64,000 nucleotides of DNA from BOG-932 sp965276835 (lineage in GTDB: Bacteria; Pseudomonadota; Alphaproteobacteria; BOG-932; Roseiterribacteraceae): positions 3,224,001-3,288,000 of the forward strand of contig OZ255631.1 in assembly GCA_965276835.1 (NCBI GenBank). The letters are read 5' to 3'. Below the pieces are notes generated by a model. That model made no database searches. It was not told where the DNA came from and worked only from the letters and a program-made list of their open reading frames with translations. Positions 34,266 through 41,775 of this stretch are shown piece by piece. How positions within the stretch are numbered: position 1 is the stretch's first letter; every line of letters begins with the position of its first letter. Position numbers and translations under genes: made by a program.

Positions 34266-35842
34266 CCGCCGCAAACCCGAAACCGGGACCAATCATGCGA
34301 TTGGCCGACGGGTGCCGACGCCTGACCGGATGGCGGCGGAATCTGGCCGCGATCGGTGCGGGATGCCTGGCGTCGATCGCCCTCCCCCCCGCCGATATCC
34401 TGCCGCTGCTGTGGATCGCCTTTCCGATCCTGATCTGGCTGCTGGACGGGGTTCAGACCCGCAAGGGCGCATTCTGGGTCGGCTGGCTATTCGGCTTCGG
34501 CTATCTGGCGTTCAGTCTCTATTGGCTGACTTTCGCCCTGTTCGTCGCGATCGATCAATATTGGTGGGCTGTGCCGTTCGCCAGCAGCGGCTTGGCGTTC
34601 GGGCTGTCGATTTATTGGGGAATCGGAACCTGGCTCGCGAGTTATGTGCCGCGCGAACGGCCGCTGGCGCGCGTCCTGACACTGGTCGCGGCATGGAGTG
34701 TGGCGGAGTGGGTGCGCGGCCACGCGCTGACCGGATTTCCGTGGAACCTGCCCGGCTATGCGTGGACCGAATTTCCCTGGCTGATCCAGATTGCCGCCTG
34801 GATCGGCGTTTATGGCGTGACCGTTTTGGTGGTGTTGGCGCCGTCCCTGGCCTCGTTGTTGGGCAATCGGGTCATACCGTTGCGACATGGCCGGATGGCC
34901 GCCGGTGCCGGCTTGGCGCTGGTGGCCGCCGTGGCCGTCGTCGGTGCGATCCGGCTTCCGGGCGAGGCGATGCCGACAGTCGAGAACGTCCGCCTGCGGC
35001 TGGTGCAACCCAGCATCCAGCAATCGCTGAAATGGGTCGAAGGACGCCAGCTTCAGAATCTGCGCGAGCATATCCAGTTGTCCGAACGCCCGGCCGACCG
35101 GATGCCCAACGTCATCATCTGGCCCGAAGCCGCCGAGCCCTATCCACTCGACGGGCATCCGGATAACGCGAAGACGATCGGCGCGCGGCTGCGGCCCGGC
35201 CAGATTCTGGTGACCGGGATCGCGCGGGACGGCTTGGAGGAAAACCCGCCGACCTATCACGACAGCATCCAGGCGCTGGACCCGGCCGGAAATATCCTGG
35301 CGACCTATGACAAATTCCACTACGTGCCGTTCGGCGAATATATGCCGCTGAGCAAATGGTTTCCGATCGTCAAGGCGGTCGCCGCCGGCGATATCGACCC
35401 CACAGCCGGACCCGGGCCGGTGACGATGTACCTGCCCGGCCTGCCGCCCGCCGGGCCGCTGATCTGCTATGAGGTGATTTTCCCCGGCGACGTGGTCGAG
35501 CCGGGCAAGCGGCCGGACTGGCTGCTGGATGTCACCAACGATGCCTGGTTCGGGCTGAGCGCCGGCCCCTATCAGCATTTTGCCATGATGCGGGTCCGAA
35601 CCGTCGAAGAAGGCTTGCCGCTGGTCAACGCGGCCAATGACGGCATCTCAGGCGTTATCGATCCCTATGGCCGGGTGACGGCAAGGCTGGGCCTCGGCAA
35701 GATCGGCATCGTCGATGCGGACCTGCCTAAGCCGCTCCCCCCGACCGTCTTTTCCCGTGTCGGCGACATTCCGTTCTTCGTCATGATCGGCGGGCTTGTC
35801 CTTGCCGGCTTGCTGGTCGGCCGCCGGCGAGACGCGGCCTGA
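34262..35842 (+). CDS. lnt: Apolipoprotein N-acyltransferase Lnt
   Basis: A 526-residue inner-membrane enzyme that adds the third acyl chain to lipoproteins. About seven hydrophobic segments occupy the first 240 residues and the last 25. The nitrilase-like catalytic triad is visible: Glu in WPEAAEP (about 289), Lys in YDKFHYVPFGEY (about 350), Cys in ICYEVIFPG (about 402). Start ATG overlaps ybeX stop. The length is normal. Confidence 0.96.
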   Translation: MTAANPKPGPIMRLADGCRRLTGWRRNLAAIGAGCLASIALPPADILPLLWIAFPILIWLLDGVQTRKGAFWVGWLFGFGYLAFSLYWLTFALFVAIDQYWWAVPFASSGLAFGLSIYWGIGTWLASYVPRERPLARVLTLVAAWSVAEWVRGHALTGFPWNLPGYAWTEFPWLIQIAAWIGVYGVTVLVVLAPSLASLLGNRVIPLRHGRMAAGAGLALVAAVAVVGAIRLPGEAMPTVENVRLRLVQPSIQQSLKWVEGRQLQNLREHIQLSERPADRMPNVIIWPEAAEPYPLDGHPDNAKTIGARLRPGQILVTGIARDGLEENPPTYHDSIQALDPAGNILATYDKFHYVPFGEYMPLSKWFPIVKAVAAGDIDPTAGPGPVTMYLPGLPPAGPLICYEVIFPGDVVEPGKRPDWLLDVTNDAWFGLSAGPYQHFAMMRVRTVEEGLPLVNAANDGISGVIDPYGRVTARLGLGKIGIVDADLPKPLPPTVFSRVGDIPFFVMIGGLVLAGLLVGRRRDAA

Positions 35843-35921
35843 TACCGCAACCCCCGGCGCTACCCGCGGCGGGCCCGGCCTGCTATAAAATACCGAAAAT
35901 TTTTTCAGATGGTGGTTTTGG

Positions 35922-36371
35922 ATGCAGGCCAAGACACGGGACGGCAAGCGCCGCGGCGGGCGGCCGAAAATCGACGCGCCCAGTCCCGTCGACATCCATG
36001 TCGGATCCCGCGTCCGCCTTCGCCGCACGCTGCTGGGTCTGAGCCAGGAAAAGCTCGGCACGGCGGTCGGTCTGACCTTTCAGCAGATTCAGAAATATGA
36101 GCGCGGGGCAAACCGCATCGGCGCGAGCCGCCTGTTCGAAATGTCACGGGTGCTGGATGTCCCGGTACAATTCTTCTTCGACGAAATGCCGGTCGAACCG
36201 GAAAGCAGCGACTATCGCCCGATGTCCGGCGAGGCCGAAGCCCCGGAACAGGACCCGATGGTCAAACGCGAAACGTTGGAACTGGTCCGCGCCTATTACC
36301 GAATCCCGGACGCGCAAGTCCGGCGACGTCTGTTCGAACTGGCCAAGGCATTGGCGACGAATCTCACCTGA
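35922..36371 (+). CDS. XRE-family transcriptional regulator upstream of metK
   Basis: A 149-residue protein with an HTH_3 domain at about residues 28-82 (VRLRRTLLGLSQEKLGTAVGLTFQQIQKYERGANRIGASRLFEMS; key helix LTFQQIQKYE). The N-terminus is basic (KRRGGRPK) and the C-terminal 60 residues are acidic, ending in a helix with RRRLFELAKAL. This small regulator is a constant neighbour between lnt and metK in alphaproteobacteria. Its targets are unknown; control of metK or of the S-adenosylmethionine cycle is possible. 84 bases separate it from metK. Confidence 0.88.
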   Translation: MQAKTRDGKRRGGRPKIDAPSPVDIHVGSRVRLRRTLLGLSQEKLGTAVGLTFQQIQKYERGANRIGASRLFEMSRVLDVPVQFFFDEMPVEPESSDYRPMSGEAEAPEQDPMVKRETLELVRAYYRIPDAQVRRRLFELAKALATNLT

Positions 36372-36455
36372 ACAGACCGCGGTTTCACCCCCACTGGACA
36401 GAAATACGACATATCCCTATTCCTGCTGACGCTAAAATTTCGCGGAGACCCGATA

Positions 36456-37625
36456 GTGCCCCTGTCCAATTATTTGTTTACCAGCGAGTCCGTTGGCGAA
36501 GGCCATCCGGATAAGGTCTGCGACCGGATCTCCGATACGGTGGTCGATATCTTCCTGGGCGCCGATCCCGAAGCGCGCGTCGCCTGCGAAACGCTGGCGA
36601 CAACCAATCGCGTGGTGATCGCCGGTGAGGTGCGCGGACCGTCTTCGATTACCTTCGACCAGATCGAAAGCGCGACCCGCGACGCGATCAAGGATATCGG
36701 TTACGACCAGGACGGATTCAGCTGGAAGACAGCGAATATCGAAATCCTGCTGCACGCGCAGTCTGCCGACATCGCTGTCGGCGTCGATGCCGCCGGCAAC
36801 AAGGACGAGGGCGCGGGCGACCAGGGCATTATGTTCGGCTATGCCTGCCGCGAAACCGACATGCTGATGCCGGCACCGATTTTCTATGCGCACGGCATCC
36901 TCAGCGGGCTGGCCCAGACCCGTCACGCCAGCCCGGATTCCGGCCTGGGCCCGGACGCCAAGAGCCAGGTCACGCTGCGTTACGAGAACGGCAAGCCGGT
37001 CTGCGCGACCTCGGTCGTGGTTTCGACCCAACATGCCGAGTCCGTCGACCAGGACGAAATACGTGAGATCGTCCGCCCGCATGTTCTCAAAATCCTGCCG
37101 GAAGGCTGGATGTGTGAAGAATCGCAGTTTTACGTCAACCCGACCGGCCGTTTCGTCATCGGCGGCCCCGACGGCGATTGCGGCCTGACCGGACGCAAGA
37201 TCATCGTCGACACCTATGGCGGCGCGGCTCCGCACGGCGGCGGCGCCTTCTCCGGCAAGGATCCGACCAAGGTCGACCGTTCGGCCGCCTATGCCGCGCG
37301 CTATCTGGCCAAGAATGTCGTTGCCGCCGGCCTGGCGGACCGCTGCACCATCCAGGTGTCCTACGCGATCGGCGTTTCGCGCCCGCTGTCGGTCTATATC
37401 GACACGCACGGCACCGGACAGGTGGACGAGGCAAAGCTTTCGGTCGTTCTGCAGGAATTGGTCGATCTGTCGCCGCGCGGCATCCGCCAGCATCTCGGCC
37501 TCAACAAGGCGATCTATGCCCGCACCGCCGCCTACGGCCATTTCGGCCGCGCACCGGAAGCCGATGGGGGCTTCTCGTGGGAGCGGACCGACCTGGTGGA
37601 CCAGCTTAGGTCCGCCCTCGCCTGA
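36456..37625 (+). CDS. metK: S-adenosylmethionine synthase
   Basis: A 389-residue enzyme making SAM from methionine and ATP. Family signatures are ESVGEGHPDKVCDRISD at the N-terminus, GAGDQGIMFGYA near residue 119, and GGGAFSGKDPTKVDRSAAY near residue 262. The start is GTG at 36456, with GGAG nine bases upstream. The leader (36372-36455) was checked for a SAM riboswitch; a GCTAAAA string occurs but no aptamer fold was found. It makes the effector sensed by the SAM-II switch before metZ. Confidence 0.97.
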   Translation: MPLSNYLFTSESVGEGHPDKVCDRISDTVVDIFLGADPEARVACETLATTNRVVIAGEVRGPSSITFDQIESATRDAIKDIGYDQDGFSWKTANIEILLHAQSADIAVGVDAAGNKDEGAGDQGIMFGYACRETDMLMPAPIFYAHGILSGLAQTRHASPDSGLGPDAKSQVTLRYENGKPVCATSVVVSTQHAESVDQDEIREIVRPHVLKILPEGWMCEESQFYVNPTGRFVIGGPDGDCGLTGRKIIVDTYGGAAPHGGGAFSGKDPTKVDRSAAYAARYLAKNVVAAGLADRCTIQVSYAIGVSRPLSVYIDTHGTGQVDEAKLSVVLQELVDLSPRGIRQHLGLNKAIYARTAAYGHFGRAPEADGGFSWERTDLVDQLRSALA

Positions 37626-37630
37626 CCGTC

Positions 37631-38341
37631 GTGCTGACCACCAGCCCCCCGATCGGGCGGGTTTACGGGCGCCGGCGGGGCCGGCCGCTCAAAGCCAAGA
37701 AAGCCGCCGTCATGGGAACCCGGCGGGATGACCTTACGGTCGTCCTGCCCGATGCCCCTGCTTTGCTTGACCCCGCGACTCTGTTTCCGGATGCCGACGC
37801 CGTCGGTCTGGAGATCGGTTTCGGCGGCGGCGAGCATCTGGCGGCGCAGGCAGCCGCGAATCCCGCAATCGGCTTCATCGGTTGCGAGCCTTTCCTTAAC
37901 GGCGTCTCCAGCCTGCTGGTTCTGTTGGACGAGCAGGCACTGACCAATGTTCGCATCCATTCCGAAGACGCCCGCCAGTTGCTGCAGGCCCTGACGCCGG
38001 CAAGCATCGACCGCGCTTTTCTGCTGTTTCCCGACCCATGGCCCAAACGCAGACATCACGGCCGGCGCTTTGCCGGGCCGGAGGGCCTGACATTGCTGGC
38101 GCGGGTACTGGCCGACGGCGCCGAATTCCGCGTTGCAACCGACCACGCGGCCCTGAGCCCATGGATGCAGGCCCATCTTGCCGAGCACCCGGATTTCACA
38201 CTCGTCTCCAAGATGGACGACCGGCCGGAAGGCTGGCCGCCGACCCGGTACGAGGCCAAAGGCCTGGAAGCCGGCCGCCGCTGCGTCTACCTGACCTACC
38301 GCCGGAAACCCCGCGACGTGGCCAGCGATCATATTTCTTGA
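37631..38341 (+). CDS. trmB: tRNA (guanine-N7-)-methyltransferase TrmB
   Basis: A 236-residue SAM-dependent enzyme that makes m7G46 in tRNA. Motif I is VGLEIGFGGGEHLA, and the family signature is FLLFPDPWPKRRHHGRRF. The start is GTG at 37631, 5 bases after the metK stop. The N-terminus contains a basic region GRVYGRRRGRPLKAKKA expected for alphaproteobacterial TrmB. It ends the miaB-to-trmB chain; the palindromic GxxExxY element follows 26 bases later. Confidence 0.95.
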   Translation: MLTTSPPIGRVYGRRRGRPLKAKKAAVMGTRRDDLTVVLPDAPALLDPATLFPDADAVGLEIGFGGGEHLAAQAAANPAIGFIGCEPFLNGVSSLLVLLDEQALTNVRIHSEDARQLLQALTPASIDRAFLLFPDPWPKRRHHGRRFAGPEGLTLLARVLADGAEFRVATDHAALSPWMQAHLAEHPDFTLVSKMDDRPEGWPPTRYEAKGLEAGRRCVYLTYRRKPRDVASDHIS

Positions 38342-38367
38342 GTTGTGCTTGCTGGCGGCTATTGATT

Positions 38368-38814
38368 AACCGCCAAGAAGCCAAGGACGCCAAGATGATC
38401 GAGCCCACTCGCGAGCACGATTTCCTAGCCAACCAGATCGTCGATTCCGCTTTCGCGGTTCATCGCGTCCTTGGGCCTGGCCTCCTTGAATCCGTTTACG
38501 AGCAGTGTCTCGCCTACGAGCTGACTTCCCGAAATATTGCTGTCGGTCGGTAGGTCCTCGCACCCGTGATATATCGCGATCTCAGATTGGACGCTGGCTA
38601 CCGAATGGACTGAGTCGTGGGCGGTTTGGTCGTCGTCGAAATCAAATCCGTCGAAAAAATCTCACCGATCCACGAAGCGCGGCTACTGACCTACATGAAG
38701 CTTTCCGGCAGTCGGCTCGGCTTACTCATCAATTTCAACGTTGTCTTGATCAAGACGGGCATCAAACGAATGATCTGCCCCTCTTAACTTGGCGTCCTTG
38801 GCTTCTTGGCGGTT
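38368..38814. mobile_element. Putative GxxExxY element with perfect 27-bp inverted ends
   Basis: The sequence at 38368-38394 (AACCGCCAAGAAGCCAAG plus GACGCCAAG) is exactly inverted at 38788-38814. The space between is filled to the base by one coding frame: ATG at 38395 directly follows the left repeat and TAA at 38785-38787 directly precedes the right one. Adjacent bases outside are partly symmetrical as well (ATTGATT and AATTTCAAT). The arrangement suggests a small transposable or nuclease-mobilised unit whose sole cargo is the GxxExxY protein. It sits between trmB and rimP and leaves both intact. Confidence 0.75.
38395..38787 (+). pseudogene. GxxExxY protein gene with two in-frame stops
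   Basis: Reading through two stops gives a 130-codon protein of the GxxExxY family (PD-(D/E)xK_3 nuclease-like). The name motif is GLLESVY in GPGLLESVYEQCLAYEL; the nuclease-like core is YRMD then VVGGLVVVEIKSVEKI, with the ExK of the PD-(D/E)xK fold; the tail is HEARLLTYMKLSGSRLGLLINFNV. TAG at 38551-38553 replaces the usual Gln after VEK-like sequence (one C-to-T change would restore CAG), and TGA at 38611-38613 replaces a hydrophobic residue. There is no frameshift. An intact 52-residue N-terminal peptide could still be made, without the catalytic residues. Confidence 0.85.
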
Positions 38815-38947
38815 CAATTTCAATTTCGCCGAGACCAAACTTCATCCGAAAATCACGCAAAATCGCCGCCACCGACTGATTCCTCTTGCGGTTCGGCGCA
38901 GTGGGTTTATATGTGCGCCATCCTTAAATAGATGCGGCTTGTGCTGC

Positions 38948-38965
38948 TGACTGGAATGATCCAGT
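38948..38965. other. Small hairpin in the rimP leader
   Basis: GACTGGA and TCCAGTC pair perfectly around ATGA, 43 bases before the rimP start. A T-rich stretch (GCTTTTGGTTTTTGG) follows about 12 bases later. It may be a weak terminator for upstream transcription or a leader structure of the nusA operon. The rest of 38815-39007 shows nothing else recognisable. Confidence 0.35.
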
Positions 38966-39007
38966 CGGATGCGCGGAGCTTTTGGTTTTTGGAGACCCGT
39001 TCAGGGA

Positions 39008-39547
39008 ATGGATTTGAGCGAGCGAATCGTCGAACTGATCAATCCCGCGGTAGACACGCTGGGCTATGAGCTGGTGCGCGTGCGGCTGATGGGCGGCTCG
39101 CGCCATGCCACCTTGCAGATCATGGCGGAACGCCGCGACCGGCGCGCGATGGTGGTCGACGATTGCGCGCGGCTGTCGCGTGCGATCTCGGTTATATTGG
39201 ATGAGGCTGATCCGATCCGCGACGAATACACGCTTGAGGTTTCCTCGCCTGGAATCGACCGGCCGCTGATGAAACGCGCGGACTACGAGCGTTTCCTGGG
39301 CCACGAGGCAAAGCTGGAGACCGGCGCCCCGGTCGATGGACGTAAACGGTTCCAGGGGACGATGATCGCGCTGGAAGGCGACAGCCTTTCGATCGATGTC
39401 GACGGTTCGGCGGTGTCGTTGCCGCTCGACCGCATTACGCAAGCCCGGTTGGTCCTGACCGACCGGCTGATCGCCGCTGCCGAACAGGAAAGTTCGGCGG
39501 CAGGTTTAATTGAAGGGGTGGAAGATGCGCCCGACAATCATGTTTAG
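39008..39547 (+). CDS. rimP: Ribosome maturation factor RimP
   Basis: A 179-residue protein needed for 30S assembly. Typical features are LINPAVDTLGYELVRVRL at the N-terminus, CARLSRAISVILDEADPI, and YTLEVSSPGIDRPL in the centre, followed by an SH3-like C-terminal domain. The ATG at 39008 is chosen, with CAGGGAA directly before; an upstream in-frame start at 38969 lacks conservation. First gene of the rimP-nusA-ylxR-infB-rbfA-truB-rpsO-pnp cluster. Confidence 0.95.
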   Translation: MDLSERIVELINPAVDTLGYELVRVRLMGGSRHATLQIMAERRDRRAMVVDDCARLSRAISVILDEADPIRDEYTLEVSSPGIDRPLMKRADYERFLGHEAKLETGAPVDGRKRFQGTMIALEGDSLSIDVDGSAVSLPLDRITQARLVLTDRLIAAAEQESSAAGLIEGVEDAPDNHV

Positions 39548-39556
39548 GGGTCTCGA

Positions 39557-41074
39557 ATGATCGAGCTGTTGCAGGTCGCCGACGCAGTCGCGCGCGAAAA
39601 GAACATCGACCGCGAAGAGGTGGTCGAGGCGATGGAGCAGGCCATTCAGAAGGCCGGCCGGTCGAAGTACGGGCACGAGCATGACATCCGCGCGGCGATC
39701 GACCGGCGCACCGGCGAAATCTCTCTGAAGCGCTATCGCGAAGTGGCCGAGACGATCGAGAACGAGATCACGCAGATTTCCGCCGAAGAGGCGCATCGCG
39801 ACAATCCGAGCCTGGTGGTCGGCGATTTCCTGATCGACGACCTGCCGCCGATCGATTTCGGCCGCATCTCCGCCCAGATGGCGAAGCAGGTTATCGTCCA
39901 GCGCGTGCGCGACGCCGAGCGTCAGCGCCAGTTCCGCGAATACAAGGACCGCGTCGGCGAAATCGTGAACGGAATCGTGAAGCGCGTCGAATATGGCAAC
40001 GTGACCGTCGAACTGGGCCGTGCCGAGGCCATCCTGCGCCGCGACGAGACCCTGCCGCGCGAGCATTTCAAGAACGGCGACCGCGTTCGTGCCTATATCT
40101 ATGACGTCCGCGAGGAACCGCGCGGACCGCAGATTTTCCTGTCGCGAACCCATCCGCAATTCATGGCGAAACTGTTCACGCAGGAAGTGCCGGAAATCTA
40201 TGACGGCATCATCACCATCAAATCGGTGGCCCGCGATCCCGGCAGCCGCGCCAAAATCGGCGTGGTCAGCAAGGACAGCTCGATCGACCCGGTCGGCGCC
40301 TGCGTCGGCATGCGCGGCAGCCGCGTTCAGGCCGTCGTCGGCGAATTGCAAGGCGAGAAGATCGATATCATTCCGTGGTCGAACGACCCGGCGACCTTTG
40401 TGGTCAACGCGTTGGCCCCGGCCGAAGTCACCAAAGTGGTGCTCGACGACGCCAGCCATCGCATCGAAGTCGTCGTTCCCGACGACCAGTTGAGCCAGGC
40501 GATCGGCCGGCGCGGCCAGAATGTGCGGCTCGCCTCGATGCTGACCGGCTGGGATATCGATATCCTGACCGAGGCCGAGGAATCCGAGCGCCGGGTCGAA
40601 GAGACCAAGACACGGTCGGCTTTGTTCATCGCGGCCCTGGATGTCGATGACGTCATTGCCCATCTGCTGGTAGCGGAAGGTTTCGCGTCGGTCGAGGAAA
40701 TCGCCGGCACTGAAATCGAGGAACTGGCGCAAATCGAAGGGTTCGACGAAGACGTCGCCGCCGAACTGCGCGACCGCGCACTGGCCTATCTGGAACAGCG
40801 CGACGCCGAGCTGTCGGCGCAGCGCACTGCCCTGGGTGTCACCGATGAGGTGGCGGCGATCGAAGCATTGACGCTGCCGATGCTGGTTGCGCTGGGCGAG
40901 AAAGAGGTCAAGACGCTGGACGATCTGGGCGATCTGGCGACGGACGAACTGATCGAGATCGTCGGCGCCGCGAACATGGACGCGACTGTGGCGGAAGAGG
41001 TCATCATGGCTGCGCGCGCCCACTGGTTCGAGGGTGAAGCTGAGGCCGGCGAAGGCGAAGCGGAGAAGGTCTGA
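39557..41074 (+). CDS. nusA: Transcription termination/antitermination factor NusA
   Basis: A 505-residue RNA polymerase-binding factor. The N-terminal domain begins MIELLQVADAVAREKNIDRE; an S1 domain follows near residue 135, then two KH domains with GACVGMRGSRVQAVVGEL (about 250) and LSQAIGRRGQNVRLASMLTGW (about 315). The C-terminus has two acidic helix-hairpin-helix repeats (about 355-500), found in alphaproteobacterial and enterobacterial NusA. It starts 9 bases after rimP. Confidence 0.97.
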   Translation: MIELLQVADAVAREKNIDREEVVEAMEQAIQKAGRSKYGHEHDIRAAIDRRTGEISLKRYREVAETIENEITQISAEEAHRDNPSLVVGDFLIDDLPPIDFGRISAQMAKQVIVQRVRDAERQRQFREYKDRVGEIVNGIVKRVEYGNVTVELGRAEAILRRDETLPREHFKNGDRVRAYIYDVREEPRGPQIFLSRTHPQFMAKLFTQEVPEIYDGIITIKSVARDPGSRAKIGVVSKDSSIDPVGACVGMRGSRVQAVVGELQGEKIDIIPWSNDPATFVVNALAPAEVTKVVLDDASHRIEVVVPDDQLSQAIGRRGQNVRLASMLTGWDIDILTEAEESERRVEETKTRSALFIAALDVDDVIAHLLVAEGFASVEEIAGTEIEELAQIEGFDEDVAAELRDRALAYLEQRDAELSAQRTALGVTDEVAAIEALTLPMLVALGEKEVKTLDDLGDLATDELIEIVGAANMDATVAEEVIMAARAHWFEGEAEAGEGEAEKV

Positions 41075-41106
41075 GAAATCGTCGAGACGAAGGTCCGCGG
41101 GCCGGC

Positions 41107-41703
41107 GTGAAGACGGATAACGAGGACGAGGAGACCGGGCCTCTGCGGCGGTGTATCTCCACAGGCGAAAGTCTGGAGATGGCGCGGATGATCCGGTTCG
41201 TCGTCGGACCCGAGGACCGGTTGGTTCCCGACATAGCGGGAAAACTGCCGGGACGCGGTATCTGGGTCAGCGCCAACCGGAAAGCGCTGGAGCATGCGGT
41301 TGCCAAACGGCTTTTCGCCAAGGCGGCGCGGCGATCGGTAATAGTGGACCCGGCGCTGCCGGCCCTGGTCGAGCGGCTGGTCGAGCGCCAGTGCCTGGAC
41401 ATAATCGGTCTGGCGCGGGGCGCCGGCGCAGCGGTGGCGGGTTTCGACAAGGTCGAGGCCATGCTGCGCAAGACGCCGGTCGGCGTCATGGTCGAAGCGG
41501 CCGACGGTTCCGCCGAGGGCCGTGGGAAATTGGCCAAGCTGGCGCACGGCGCGCCGGTCGTTGCCTTGTTCAGCGCGGCGGCGTTGGCCGAGGCGATGGG
41601 ACGGGACGGGATTGTGGTTCATGCCGTGATCGGGCGCGGGAAACTGGCAGCGCGTTTCATTGCGGCGTCGGACCGCCTCGCGGGATTGCGCGAGTTGGAG
41701 TAG
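41107..41703 (+). CDS. ylxR: YlxR-family RNA-binding protein fused to an L7Ae-like domain
   Basis: A 198-residue protein. The N-terminal DUF448/YlxR part has RRCISTGESLEMARMIRFVVGPE and GRGIWVSANRKALEHAVAKRLF. The C-terminal part, from about residue 90, resembles ribosomal protein L7Ae/L30e (LVERQCLDIIGLARGAGAAVAGFDKVEAML). This fusion is standard in alphaproteobacteria, where Firmicutes have two genes. The canonical GRGAYV-type motif is GRGIWV here. The start is GTG at 41107. Role in RNA binding within the nusA operon; exact function unclear. Confidence 0.92.
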   Translation: MKTDNEDEETGPLRRCISTGESLEMARMIRFVVGPEDRLVPDIAGKLPGRGIWVSANRKALEHAVAKRLFAKAARRSVIVDPALPALVERLVERQCLDIIGLARGAGAAVAGFDKVEAMLRKTPVGVMVEAADGSAEGRGKLAKLAHGAPVVALFSAAALAEAMGRDGIVVHAVIGRGKLAARFIAASDRLAGLRELE

Positions 41704-41775
41704 ACTTTAAGGGACGTCGCGCGGATTCCGTTTGGAAGCGTGGCGTCCCGACTTGAAAGTGGGTATCGGACGGTT

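Noticed and set aside
36372..36455. SAM riboswitch in the metK leader
   Set aside because: A GCTAAAA string resembles part of SAM-II, but P1 and the conserved GATTTG and CTTGC segments are absent.
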